From assembly GCF_034479375.1 (NCBI RefSeq), contig NZ_CP140155.1, forward strand, positions 2,604,001 to 2,668,000: DNA of 64,000 nt, written 5' to 3'. Below the pieces are notes generated by a model. The model searched no databases. It was not told the origin of the DNA and saw only the letters and a program-made list of their open reading frames with translations. Each line of letters begins with the position of its first letter. The stretch's first letter is position 1. Origin of the DNA: Rhodopseudomonas palustris. Lineage in GTDB: Bacteria; Pseudomonadota; Alphaproteobacteria; Rhizobiales; Xanthobacteraceae. Both the position numbers and the translations under genes were made by a program. Below, piece by piece: positions 8,405 through 17,067 of the stretch.

Positions 8405-8854
8405 CTAACCGTCCTTCAGACGGAAGGATTCGTGACAGCTTCCGCAGGATTTGCCGATCGCCGGAAACGAGGTCTTCAAGGTCGCGGCATCCTTGACATT
8501 GCTCTTCGCGTCGCTCACCGCCTTGGCGAAGCTGGCGATCTCGGCGTCGAACTTGGCGCGCTCCGTCCAGATCTTCGGCGACGAGCTGTACTGACTGTCG
8601 AACGCCTTGAGACCCTTCACGCTCTCCGGAAACAGCTTCGGCAGTTCTTTCGCGGTTTCGTCGAACTGATTCAGCGCCGCATTCACCGCGGCCTGGTCGT
8701 AGGGCTTGTCACCCTTCACCATCGCGCTGAGCGCCATGATGTTCCGGCCGTTGTCCTTCATCAGCTTCTGCGTTCTGTCGACGAGGTTCTGCTGCGCCAC
8801 CACCGCATTCGCACTCAGCAACAACGCTCCGGCCACAATCACTGCTCGCAACAT
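8405..8854 (-). CDS. Cytochrome c'/c556-like periplasmic cytochrome
   Basis: A 149-residue protein with a Sec signal peptide (MLRAVIVAGALLLSANAVVA, cleavage near 20), an all-helical middle and a single haem site close to the C terminus (CGSCH, 137-141). C-terminal haem plus a four-helix body is the hallmark of class II cytochromes (c', c556). Met at 8854 is chosen because it begins the signal peptide and has GGGAG at good spacing. It lies between a molybdenum hydroxylase large subunit and a dihaem cytochrome, so it may carry electrons or bind small gases such as NO. Confidence 0.85.
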   Translation of the reverse strand: MLRAVIVAGALLLSANAVVAQQNLVDRTQKLMKDNGRNIMALSAMVKGDKPYDQAAVNAALNQFDETAKELPKLFPESVKGLKAFDSQYSSSPKIWTERAKFDAEIASFAKAVSDAKSNVKDAATLKTSFPAIGKSCGSCHESFRLKDG

Positions 8855-9058
8855 CCACCATCTCCCACGGGCTCGGGTCAAAAAGGAAGCCGATCCGGCC
8901 GACGACCGGACCCGACTCCAGTAAACACCAGCTTGATAGAATTATTCCATATCAGGAAAGAGATGACAGCAAGTCGGGTGCGGTCTCTCACCGCACCTCG
9001 ACAAAATCCTGCACGATCGTACCATGCCGCCTTCGCGATCACGCAATCGTCAACAGCC

Positions 9059-11365
9059 TCAGAGACTGTGCTGCCGATGGTGTTCGCGGATCGCCATCCA
9101 CACCCGCTCCGGTGTCGCCGGCATGTCGATGTGGTCGATCTTGTACTCGCGCCACAGAGCATCGATGATCGCATTGACCACGGCCGGGCACGAGCCGATC
9201 GCGCCCGCCTCGCCCGCGCCCTTCACGCCCATCGGATTCGTCGTGCACGGCACGTTGTGGGTCTCGAAGACGATCGGCGCGGCATCTTCGGCGCGCGGCA
9301 TCGCGTAGTCCATGAAGGTGCCGGTGACGAGTTGACCGTCGTCTGGATCGTACACCGCCCGCTCCATCAATGCCTGGCCGATGCCCTGCACGGTGCCGCC
9401 ATGGACCTGGCCGGCCAGCAGCAGCGGGTTCAGCGTGACGCCGAAATCGTCGACAATGACGTAGTTGACGATATGAATCCTGCCGGTTGCGGGGTCGAGT
9501 TCGATTTCGACCAGATGCGTGCCGTTCGGGAACGTGCCGTCGGCGCTGGAGAACGTCGCGCTGGCATTGAGTTTCGAGGCGTCGACGCCGGGGCGCTTGG
9601 CGAGATCGGCGAACGAGATCGAGCGGTCGGTGCCGGCGATCCGCACCAAGCCGTCACTGATCTCGAGGTCCGTGGCGCTGGTTTCCAGCGCGTCCGCAGC
9701 CAGTTCTCGGAGTTGCTCGCCGAGCTGATGCGTCGCCCGCTGCACACTGACGCCGCCGGAGGGGATCGACGCCGAGCCGCCGGTGCCGAGCCCGGTGGCG
9801 ATCTTGTCGGTGTCGCCCTGAACGACGCGGACCCGCTCCTGCGGCACGCCGAACTGTTCGGCGACAATCTGCGCATAGGCGGTCTGATGGCCCTGCCCGC
9901 TCGACTGGGTGCCGATCAGCACCGTGATGTCGCCATCGGGATCGAGCACGACCTTGGCGGTCTCCTCGCCCATCGTGCCGCAGACTTCGACATAGGACGC
10001 GAGCCCGATGCCGCGCACCAGGCCGAGCTTCTTCGCCGCCCTGGCCCGCTTCGGAAACTCCTTCCAGTCGCCGATCTCCATCGCGCGTTTCAGATGCGCG
10101 GTGAAATCGCCGGAGTCGTAGACCTTGCCGGTCGCGGTCTTGTAGGGCATCGCGCGCGGCGGGATGAAGTTCTTGCGCCGGATCGCATCGGGCGACATCC
10201 CGAGTTTTCGCGCGCAGGCATCGACCAGGCGCTCGATCACATAGGCCGCTTCGGGCCGTCCGGCGCCGCGATAGGCATCGACCGGAACGGTGTGGGTGAA
10301 CACCGTGCGGATGCGGCAGTGAAATGCCTGGATGTCGTAGAGGCCCGGCAGCATGCCCGCGCCGCCATAGGGGATATACGGGCCGAACGTCGACAGATAG
10401 GCGCCGAGGTCGCCGATCAGATCGACGTCCATGCCGAGAAACTTGCCGTCCTCAGCCAGCGCCATCCGTGCGGTGGTGGTGTTGTCGCGGCCCTGCGAGT
10501 CGCCGACGAAATGATCGGAGCGGTCGGCGGTCCATCGGATGGTCTTGCCGAGCTTCTTCGCCGCGACCGCCAGCAGCGCGTATTCGCGATACGGAAACAG
10601 CTTGGTGCCGAAACCTCCACCGACATCGGGGCAGATCACCCGCATGTTCTCGACCGGAATCTTGAGCACGTTCTGGCACAGGATATCACGCAGCCGGTGG
10701 CTGCCCTGGCTGCCGATCGTCAGCGTGAAATGATCGCGCCTGGCGTCGTATTCGCAGACCGCCGCGCGGGTCTCCATGTAGTTGGTGACGATCCGCGGAT
10801 TGACGATATTGATCTCGGCGATGGCGTGGGCCTTGGCGAACGCGGCCTCTGTTGCGGCCTTGTCGCCGATCGCGGCGTCGAACAGCAGATTGCCGGAATG
10901 ATCCGGCCAGACCTGCGGCGCGCCGGGCTTGATCGCATTGGCGGCGCCGATCGCCGCCGGCAGCGGCGTCCACTCCACCGTGATCGCTTCCAGCGCGTCG
11001 CGCGCATTCGCCACCGTATCCGCCACCACGAACGCCACCGCGTCGCCGACATGACGAACCTCGCCGCTGGCGAGGATTGCGTAGTCCGGTCCCTTGAATG
11101 GATTGTCGGGCAGGTTGAACAGGCACGGCAGCCCGCCGAGATCGCCGACGTCGTCAGCCGTGAGGATCGCGAGCACGCCGCGCAGGCTGCGCGCTGCCGT
11201 GGCGTCGAGCGTGAACTTCGCATGGGCGTGCGGCGAGCGCAGCACCAGCGCATGCGCGGAGGAGAGCGGCGCGTAGTCGTCGGTGTAGCGGCCCTTGCCG
11301 CGGATCAGGGGATCGTCTTCCTTGCGCAGGACGCTCTGGCCGACGCCGAATTTGGTGGGAGCCAT
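9059..11365 (-). CDS. Molybdenum hydroxylase large subunit (xanthine/aldehyde dehydrogenase family, CoxL form II-like)
   Basis: A 768-residue molybdopterin-binding subunit. Visible features are the family N terminus (DDPLIRGKGRYTDD), VGGGFG at 248-253, AYRGAGR at 364-370 as in form II CoxL rather than the form I AYxCSFR signature, GTQSSGQGHQT for cofactor binding, and KGAGEAG near the C terminus with the catalytic-base Glu (about E719). AGGAGG precedes ATG 11365. The small [2Fe-2S] and FAD subunits expected for such enzymes are not adjacent; a cytochrome c' and a dihaem cytochrome follow instead. The substrate is probably an aldehyde or N-heterocycle; CO is unlikely given the signature. Confidence 0.88.
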   Translation of the reverse strand: MAPTKFGVGQSVLRKEDDPLIRGKGRYTDDYAPLSSAHALVLRSPHAHAKFTLDATAARSLRGVLAILTADDVGDLGGLPCLFNLPDNPFKGPDYAILASGEVRHVGDAVAFVVADTVANARDALEAITVEWTPLPAAIGAANAIKPGAPQVWPDHSGNLLFDAAIGDKAATEAAFAKAHAIAEINIVNPRIVTNYMETRAAVCEYDARRDHFTLTIGSQGSHRLRDILCQNVLKIPVENMRVICPDVGGGFGTKLFPYREYALLAVAAKKLGKTIRWTADRSDHFVGDSQGRDNTTTARMALAEDGKFLGMDVDLIGDLGAYLSTFGPYIPYGGAGMLPGLYDIQAFHCRIRTVFTHTVPVDAYRGAGRPEAAYVIERLVDACARKLGMSPDAIRRKNFIPPRAMPYKTATGKVYDSGDFTAHLKRAMEIGDWKEFPKRARAAKKLGLVRGIGLASYVEVCGTMGEETAKVVLDPDGDITVLIGTQSSGQGHQTAYAQIVAEQFGVPQERVRVVQGDTDKIATGLGTGGSASIPSGGVSVQRATHQLGEQLRELAADALETSATDLEISDGLVRIAGTDRSISFADLAKRPGVDASKLNASATFSSADGTFPNGTHLVEIELDPATGRIHIVNYVIVDDFGVTLNPLLLAGQVHGGTVQGIGQALMERAVYDPDDGQLVTGTFMDYAMPRAEDAAPIVFETHNVPCTTNPMGVKGAGEAGAIGSCPAVVNAIIDALWREYKIDHIDMPATPERVWMAIREHHRQHSL

Positions 11366-11540
11366 CGATCACCCTCCTTCTATGCGGTTGAGCATCTTGC
11401 AGCGGATTGTCGATCGGTGCAAACGCATCGTCCGACGGCCGCACCAAACATCCGGAAAGCGCATTTCGCCTACGCAGGCAGTGGGAGGTAGCAAGATCAG
11501 CTCTGTGCAAGAGCCCCGACCGACAGCAGCGCAAAGAAAG

Positions 11541-11566
11541 GGGTGCACCGGCTTCCCGATGCACCC
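11541..11566 (-). terminator. Probable rho-independent terminator of the Arg-Gly protein gene
   Basis: On the minus strand GGGTGCA and TGCACCC form a 7-bp stem, with an inner CGG/CCG pair, followed by CTTTCTTTG. It lies 25-50 bp after the stop of the leftward gene 11592-11891. The T tract is interrupted, so strength is uncertain. Confidence 0.5.
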
Positions 11567-11591
11567 TCGTCTTCTGTTCAATTCCGAATCG

Positions 11592-11891
11592 CTAGTAGCA
11601 GACCACCCGGCCGAAGACCGGATTGAACACGCAACCGCGGCCATAGTAGCCGCGTCCACGGCCCCGATAGAAGCCGCGCCCGCGACCACGGCCACGAGCG
11701 AAGCCGCCACGGCCACGACCGCGAGCACCGCCACGCCCCCGCCCGCGTTGCGCGTCAGCCTTTGTGGTACTGGCAGTGAGGAACACCGCCGAGGTACCAA
11801 CCAGACTGAAGCAATAGATTCCGGTCAGCGCCACTGCCGCGATCACTCGCGCCAGCATGCCTGTTCGGGCTTTCGGAACATTTTGAGCCAT
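11592..11891 (-). CDS. Small exported Arg-Gly-repeat protein
   Basis: A 99-residue protein I cannot assign to a named family. Residues about 13-47 form a hydrophobic export segment ending TKADAQ, a plausible signal peptidase site. The mature part is almost entirely RGRG/RGG/FxRGRG repeats (about 48-86), followed by a short tail with two Cys (CVFNPVFGRVVC) that could form a disulphide. The very basic repeat would bind nucleic acid, anionic polysaccharide or LPS. GGGAGA precedes the ATG. A hairpin with a T-rich tail follows the gene. Codon repetition makes opposite-strand frames open but without start signals. Confidence 0.65.
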   Translation of the reverse strand: MAQNVPKARTGMLARVIAAVALTGIYCFSLVGTSAVFLTASTTKADAQRGRGRGGARGRGRGGFARGRGRGRGFYRGRGRGYYGRGCVFNPVFGRVVCY

Positions 11892-12326
11892 CTACGTTTT
11901 TCTCCCGGTCGTTTGAGCATTTTGAACCCGACTTCACCCGCTTTTGTGCGTGGCTCCAGCGTACGGGTTCAAATGCGCTCGGATAAACCGATCTTGGCGG
12001 CCTCAGGAATGCAAGCTTAGGAGCAAGCGACGGTTTGGGTCAAGCCGCGTGCGGGAATTCGGCTCCAACGACAAGGGCCCGACCACGCATGCGAAACAGT
12101 TTCAAGCGCAACAAGTTCATTGATGCACTGCGGCAATTCGATGTCCGGGCTTGGGCGCCGATATGCTCGTCAAGCACACCGCCAAAGACGTGTTCAAGGA
12201 CCAGCCGGATACTATATTAACGACACTCGAACGCAGACCCTGAACCGCAAGCCTTTGCGGATCGACTTCCACACAAGACGCACGTCGCGATGTCCGCGCC
12301 GGGCCCGGCCTCCAGAAAAACGGTCA
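11892..12326. other. Intergenic region, 435 bp, upstream of the carbamoyltransferase
   Basis: This lies between divergent genes and should hold promoters for both. TATATT at 12213-12218 is a possible -10 element for the rightward gene, but I see no well-spaced -35. A 61-codon frame at 12035-12220 has no ribosome site and odd composition. I find no RNA fold worth naming. Confidence 0.4.
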
Positions 12327-14135
12327 ATGGCAAATCAGCACACCTACATCCTCGGCCTCAACACCTACGATCACGATGTCAGCGCCGTGCTGCTGCGCGA
12401 TGGCGAGATCGCCTTCGGAATCCTGAAAGAGCGCATCACCCGGGAGAAGCACGCCAGCGGCTTCTACAAGGAGGTGATCGACTATGTTCTGACGGCCGAA
12501 GGCATCACCATGGCCGACGTCGATCTGGTGGTCCGCAACTGCTACATTCTCCCGGTCCAGGAAATGGAAGACCGGCTGATGTATCAGGACATGCCGGCGT
12601 TCCTGCCGGAATACGAGCGCGGCGACGCCGGCCAGCATGCGCTGTTCCGCAGCAATTCGAACAAGGTGATGACGATCTCGCATCATCTCGCGCACGCCTA
12701 CAGCGCGTTCGCGGTGTGCCCGTTCGAAGAGGGCGTGGTCATGATCGTGGACGGCGTCGGCAGCTATCGCTCCGACGTCGACGAGGAATTTCCCGGCGAC
12801 AGCGCCTCGCCGCTCGCCCGCGAATCCGAGAGCTACTACAAGTTCAGCGGCAGCAAGCTGGAGTGCCTGAAGAAGGTCTGGATGGAGCCCGAGCGCGGCT
12901 TCCTCAGCGACGAATTCTACAACATGCCCGGCCTCGGCGCATATTACAGCCGCGCTTCGACCTACGTGTTCGGCGACTGGAACAAATGCGGCGAGTTGAT
13001 GGGGTTGGCGCCCTACGGCCGGCCCGCCGCAATTCCGCCGATGCTGCAGATCGAGAACAACAAGCTGACGGTGCCGCATTGGACGCCTGAGCTGAACCAG
13101 CCCTTCATCATGGACTCCCCCGGCAAATGGGAGAGCCACCCGTCGATGAAGCATTGGGAAGACCTCGCCTGGCGGGTGCAGGACGACACCGAGCGCGTGC
13201 TGCTGGAGCGGGCGCGCTGGCTGCGCGAGACCACCGGCGCAAAGAACCTCTGCATCGCCGGCGGCGTGGCGCTGAACTGCGTCGCCAACGGCCGGATCGC
13301 GCGCGAGGCCGGCTTCGAAAACGTCTGGATCCAGCCCGCCGCCGGCGACGACGGCATCGCGATCGGCTGTGCCTATTACGGTCACCTCGCGGTCCAGCAG
13401 AAGCCGCGCGCCTTCGAGATGAAGCACGCTTTCATCGGCCGCACCTACAGCGACGGCGAAATCGAGGAAGCGACCAAGCGATTCTTCGTCAAACCGCAGA
13501 TCAACGTCCTGCGCAGCAACCAGGTCTACAAGGAGACCGCAAAACTGCTCGCCGATCAGAAGGTGATCGGTTGGTTTCAGGGCTCCTCCGAATTCGGCCC
13601 GCGCGCGCTCGGCCATCGCAGCCTGCTCGCCGACCCGCGCAGGGCCGAGATGAAGGACATCCTCAACAGCCGCGTGAAGCATCGCCAGCCGTTCCGCCCC
13701 TTCGCGCCGATCGTGCTGAAGGAACGCGCCGACGAAATCTTCGAGGGCACGGGCGACTCGCCGTTCATGCTGATGGCGAAGCCGGTGGCCGCAGCATGGC
13801 GCGACAAGATTCCCGCCGTCGTCCATGTCGACGGCAGCGCGCGGGTGCAGACGGTGGACGAAGAGACCGCCCCGGACCTCTATTACATCCTGAAGGAGTT
13901 CGAGGCGCTCACCGGCGTGCCGGTCCTGGTCAACACCTCGTTCAACATCAAGGGCGAACCGATCGTCGAGACGCCGCGCGACGCGATGGCCTGCTTCCTC
14001 ACCACCGGAATCGACCATCTGGTGATGCACGACACCATCGTCTCGAAGAACAAGGCGCACAGGTTCATCAACCCGGTGCTGGAAGTGTATTCCGACGTCA
14101 GCAGTCTGGTCCGCTCCACGACCCGCGTGGGCTGA
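12327..14135 (+). CDS. Carbamoyltransferase, NodU/CmcH family
   Basis: A 602-residue O-carbamoyltransferase. The N-terminal ASKHA-fold Kae1-like domain shows ILGLNTYDHDVSAVLL, SHHLAHAYSAF (metal-binding His), VDGVGSY and GGVALNCVANG. The C-terminal YrdC-like part carries GSSEFGPRALGHRSLL and NTSFNIKGEPIV. The family uses carbamoyl phosphate and ATP to carbamoylate sugar hydroxyls, as in nodulation factors and antibiotics. Beside MurJ and nucleotide-sugar genes it most likely decorates O-antigen or another surface glycan. The ATG at 12327 is chosen because MANQHTYILGLN matches the family N terminus; its ribosome site is weak. Confidence 0.88.
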   Translation: MANQHTYILGLNTYDHDVSAVLLRDGEIAFGILKERITREKHASGFYKEVIDYVLTAEGITMADVDLVVRNCYILPVQEMEDRLMYQDMPAFLPEYERGDAGQHALFRSNSNKVMTISHHLAHAYSAFAVCPFEEGVVMIVDGVGSYRSDVDEEFPGDSASPLARESESYYKFSGSKLECLKKVWMEPERGFLSDEFYNMPGLGAYYSRASTYVFGDWNKCGELMGLAPYGRPAAIPPMLQIENNKLTVPHWTPELNQPFIMDSPGKWESHPSMKHWEDLAWRVQDDTERVLLERARWLRETTGAKNLCIAGGVALNCVANGRIAREAGFENVWIQPAAGDDGIAIGCAYYGHLAVQQKPRAFEMKHAFIGRTYSDGEIEEATKRFFVKPQINVLRSNQVYKETAKLLADQKVIGWFQGSSEFGPRALGHRSLLADPRRAEMKDILNSRVKHRQPFRPFAPIVLKERADEIFEGTGDSPFMLMAKPVAAAWRDKIPAVVHVDGSARVQTVDEETAPDLYYILKEFEALTGVPVLVNTSFNIKGEPIVETPRDAMACFLTTGIDHLVMHDTIVSKNKAHRFINPVLEVYSDVSSLVRSTTRVG

Positions 14136-14139
14136 GAGC

Positions 14140-15669
14140 TCAGCCCCGCAGCAACGTCTTGATCCAGCGCGGCCCGAACAGCGCCAGGATCAAGGCGCCG
14201 TAGCCCACGGCACCGACTCCGATCAGCAGCAGCAATGCTGCCTCGTCGCGCAGCGACGGCAATTGTGCGAGATACGGCGCGGCGTACCATGCGGTCGCCC
14301 ACAACGCCGCGCCGAGCAGCACGCCGGTCGCCAGGAACTTGACGATCGCCGTCGTGAGCGCGCGATCAAATTCGAGATAGCCGGCGCGCACCGAAAAGAA
14401 GATCACCAGCAGCAGGTTGATCCAGGCGCCGGCGGCGGTGGCGAGCGCGAGCCCGACCTGCGCCAGCGGCCCCATCAGCAGGACTTTCAGCACCACATTG
14501 GCGGCGACGCCGGTGAGCGCCGCCTTGACCGGGGTCGCGGTGTCTTTGCGGGCGTAGAATGGCGCCACCGCGCTGCGGATCAGCACGAAGGGAATCAGCG
14601 CGATCGCATAGGCCGCCAGCGTCGCCCCGGCCGCGATCGCGTCGGCCCGGGTGAAGGCGCCGCGCGCGAACATCGCCCGCATGATGGCGTCCGGCACCGT
14701 GAGAAACGCCGCGACGAAGGGCACCGAGAACAGCAGCGTGAATTCGAAGGCGCGGCGCTGCGAGGCCTTGGCGCCGGCATCATCGCCGGCGGTGAGCTGC
14801 CGCGACATCTCGGGCAGCAGCACCGTGCCGATCGCGATGCCGATCACGCCGATCGGCAATTGGTTGAGACGGTCGGCGTAGTACAGCGCCGACAGCGCGC
14901 CGACCGGCAGGAAGGTGGCGATGATGGTGTCGGCGAACAGCGCGAGCTGCGTGCCCATCGAGCCCACCGTCGCCGGTCCAAGCGCGCGGAAGAAGGCGCG
15001 TACATCGACGTCCAGCTTCGGTTTGGCGAACCGCGGCAGTCCGCCATGCAGCGACAGGTCGCCGGCAAGCAGGAAGTACTGCAGGAAGCCGGAGATCAGC
15101 ACGCCCCAGGCTGCGGCGTGGCCGGCGGTGGGGAAGAACGCCGCCAGCGCCAGCGTCGCCATCATCGAGATGTTGAGGAAGATCGACGCCGCGGCGGCGC
15201 TTGCAAAGCGCTGCATCACATTGAGGATGCCGCCATACAGCGTCACCAGCGTGATCAGCAACAGATAGGGAAAGGTGATCCGCGTCAGCTCGATCGCCAG
15301 CGACCGCTGCGCCGGATCGTCGGTGAAGCCCGGCGCCAGGATGCTCATCATCTGAGGCATGAAGGCGAGCGCTACCGCCAGCAGCAAGAGCTGCGAGGCG
15401 AACAGCAGCGTGAAGATGCGGTCGGCGAACAGCTTCGCCGACGCTTCGCCCTTCTCGCCGTGGACATGCGCATAGGCCGGCACGAAGGCGGCGTTGAACG
15501 CACCCTCGGCAAAGATCGCCCGGAAATGATTGGGCAGCCGCAGCGCCACGAAGAACGCGTCGGCGATCGGCCCCGCGCCCAGGATCGCCGCGAGCAGGAT
15601 GTCGCGGGCGAAGCCGGTCACGCGCGACAGGAGGGTGAAGCCGCCGACGGTGAAAATTCGCCTGAGCAT
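14140..15669 (-). CDS. murJ: Lipid II flippase MurJ
   Basis: A 509-residue polytopic MOP-superfamily protein with about 14 membrane segments. The N terminus (MLRRIFTVGGFTLLSRVTGF ARDILLAA) and the downstream pattern DAFFVALRLPNHFRAIFAEGAFNAAFVPAY are diagnostic for MurJ/MviN. It flips undecaprenyl-linked peptidoglycan precursor across the inner membrane. Its stop lies 4 bp from the stop of the convergent carbamoyltransferase gene. Confidence 0.95.
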   Translation of the reverse strand: MLRRIFTVGGFTLLSRVTGFARDILLAAILGAGPIADAFFVALRLPNHFRAIFAEGAFNAAFVPAYAHVHGEKGEASAKLFADRIFTLLFASQLLLLAVALAFMPQMMSILAPGFTDDPAQRSLAIELTRITFPYLLLITLVTLYGGILNVMQRFASAAAASIFLNISMMATLALAAFFPTAGHAAAWGVLISGFLQYFLLAGDLSLHGGLPRFAKPKLDVDVRAFFRALGPATVGSMGTQLALFADTIIATFLPVGALSALYYADRLNQLPIGVIGIAIGTVLLPEMSRQLTAGDDAGAKASQRRAFEFTLLFSVPFVAAFLTVPDAIMRAMFARGAFTRADAIAAGATLAAYAIALIPFVLIRSAVAPFYARKDTATPVKAALTGVAANVVLKVLLMGPLAQVGLALATAAGAWINLLLVIFFSVRAGYLEFDRALTTAIVKFLATGVLLGAALWATAWYAAPYLAQLPSLRDEAALLLLIGVGAVGYGALILALFGPRWIKTLLRG

Positions 15670-15740
15670 GGCCTCGCTTCTACAGGAAGTGGCGGGACCG
15701 CAAAACCGGGAATGAGCGCCGAGAGCCCAGCTTCCCCGCA

Positions 15741-15839
15741 GTCATTCCGGCGCGCGCCGAAGGCGAGAACCCGGAATCCCGCGGTTGTGCAGGTTTCAGA
15801 TTCCGGGTTCGCTCGCTTTCGCGAGCGCCCCGGAATGAC
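15741..15839. repeat. Dispersed palindromic repeat (GTCATTCCGG family)
   Basis: GTCATTCCGG at the left end pairs with CCGGAATGAC at the right, with inner pairs GAACCCGGAATC and GATTCCGGGTTC. The unit fills the gap between murJ and the aminotransferase gene. The copy at 51382-51478 belongs to the same family. Confidence 0.8.
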
Positions 15840-15845
15840 TGTGCT

Positions 15846-16997
15846 TTAGCGTCCCACCGCGCCGCGCACCGCCTCGATGACGCGATCCTGGGTAGCCTCG
15901 TCCAGATAGGCGTGAACCGGCAGGCTGATGACCTCGGCGGACAGCGCCTCGCACACCGGCAGACCACCCTCGGCCACCGGGAACATGCCGTAAGCGGACT
16001 GCATGTGCACCGATTTGCCGTAGTAGACCGCGGTCGGCACGCCTTGCGCCTTCAGCGATGCCGCGAAGGCGTCACGATCCGTGCCCTTGGGCAGGCGGAT
16101 GGTGTAGCAGGCCCAGATCGACGTATTGCCCTCGGCGACGCGCGGCACGGTGACGATGTTGCCGAGGCTTTGCGCATAGCGCTGCGCCACCTTGTTGCGG
16201 GCGACGATCTCGTCGTCGAAGATCTTCAGCTTCTCGAGCAGCACCGCGGCCTGGATGGTATCGAGCCGGCCGGTCAGGCCGAGGCGGATATTGTCGTATT
16301 TATCGGTGCCTTGGCCGTGGACGCGGATGCTGCGCAGAGCGGCGGCGAGTTGGTCGTCGTCCGTGAAGATCGCGCCGCCATCGCCATAGCAACCGAGCGG
16401 CTTTGCGGGAAAGAAGCTGGTCGTCGTCGCGGCGCCGAAGGTGCCGAGGCGCTTGCCTTTGTACGTGGCGCCCAGGCTCTGCGCCGCGTCGTCGAGCACG
16501 AACATGCCCTCGGCCTCGGCGATGGCGGCGACCCCGTCGTGGTCGGCGGGCTGACCGAACAGGTCGACGGGGATGATCGCCTTCGGCTTGAGGCCGAGCT
16601 TTTTCGCAGTGGCGACGGCACGCTTCAACGAGGCGACGTCGATGGTGAAGGTGGCTTCATCGACATCGACCAGGATCGGCGTCGCGCCGGTCCGCGCCGC
16701 CGGCGAGACCGTCGCGCAGAAGGTGAAGGACGGGCAGAACACCGCGTCGCCGGGGCCGACGCCCTTGGCCATCAGCACCATCAGCAGCGCATCGGTGCCG
16801 TTGGCGCAGCCGATGACGTGCTTGGCGCCGGTATAGGCCGCGAGCTTGGCCTCGAATTCTGCGACTTCCGGGCCGCCGATGAACTGGCAGTGCGTCAGCA
16901 CGCGACCGACGGCATCGTCGATGGATTGGCCGATCCGGCGGCGCTGGGCGCCGATGTCGACGAAGGGCACGGGGTCGGTTCGGAGGTGTTGATTCAT
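15846..16997 (-). CDS. DegT/DnrJ/EryC1/StrS-family sugar aminotransferase (WbpE-like)
   Basis: A 383-residue PLP aminotransferase acting on nucleotide-linked keto sugars. GCANGTDAL at about 63-71 binds phosphate, FVLDDAAQSLGA at 166-177 holds the PLP-contacting Asp, and FFPAKPLGCYGDGG at 195-208 carries the Schiff-base Lys (K199). The close match of PVPFVDIGAQRRRI at the N terminus to WbpE/WlbC types and the adjacent Gfo/Idh dehydrogenase suggest 3-keto to 3-amino conversion of a UDP-GlcNAc-derived sugar. The specific sugar is inferred. Confidence 0.88.
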   Translation of the reverse strand: MNQHLRTDPVPFVDIGAQRRRIGQSIDDAVGRVLTHCQFIGGPEVAEFEAKLAAYTGAKHVIGCANGTDALLMVLMAKGVGPGDAVFCPSFTFCATVSPAARTGATPILVDVDEATFTIDVASLKRAVATAKKLGLKPKAIIPVDLFGQPADHDGVAAIAEAEGMFVLDDAAQSLGATYKGKRLGTFGAATTTSFFPAKPLGCYGDGGAIFTDDDQLAAALRSIRVHGQGTDKYDNIRLGLTGRLDTIQAAVLLEKLKIFDDEIVARNKVAQRYAQSLGNIVTVPRVAEGNTSIWACYTIRLPKGTDRDAFAASLKAQGVPTAVYYGKSVHMQSAYGMFPVAEGGLPVCEALSAEVISLPVHAYLDEATQDRVIEAVRGAVGR

Positions 16998-17067
16998 GGC
17001 GCCTTGATGAGGTCGGTGAGCATCGTAGTGAAGTGATCGCGCAGGGAGCCCGAAGGTCGACCGGTCG

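Noticed and set aside
8084..11491. Very long open frame (1135 codons) opposite the molybdenum hydroxylase gene
   Set aside because: It mirrors a well-supported gene, is rich in Arg, His, Asp and Gly, and has no family motif. Such antisense frames arise from GC-rich third positions; the same holds for 30163-33252 (minus) and 43892-47149 (plus).
12035..12220. 61-codon frame before the carbamoyltransferase gene
   Set aside because: No ribosome site and unlikely amino acid composition.
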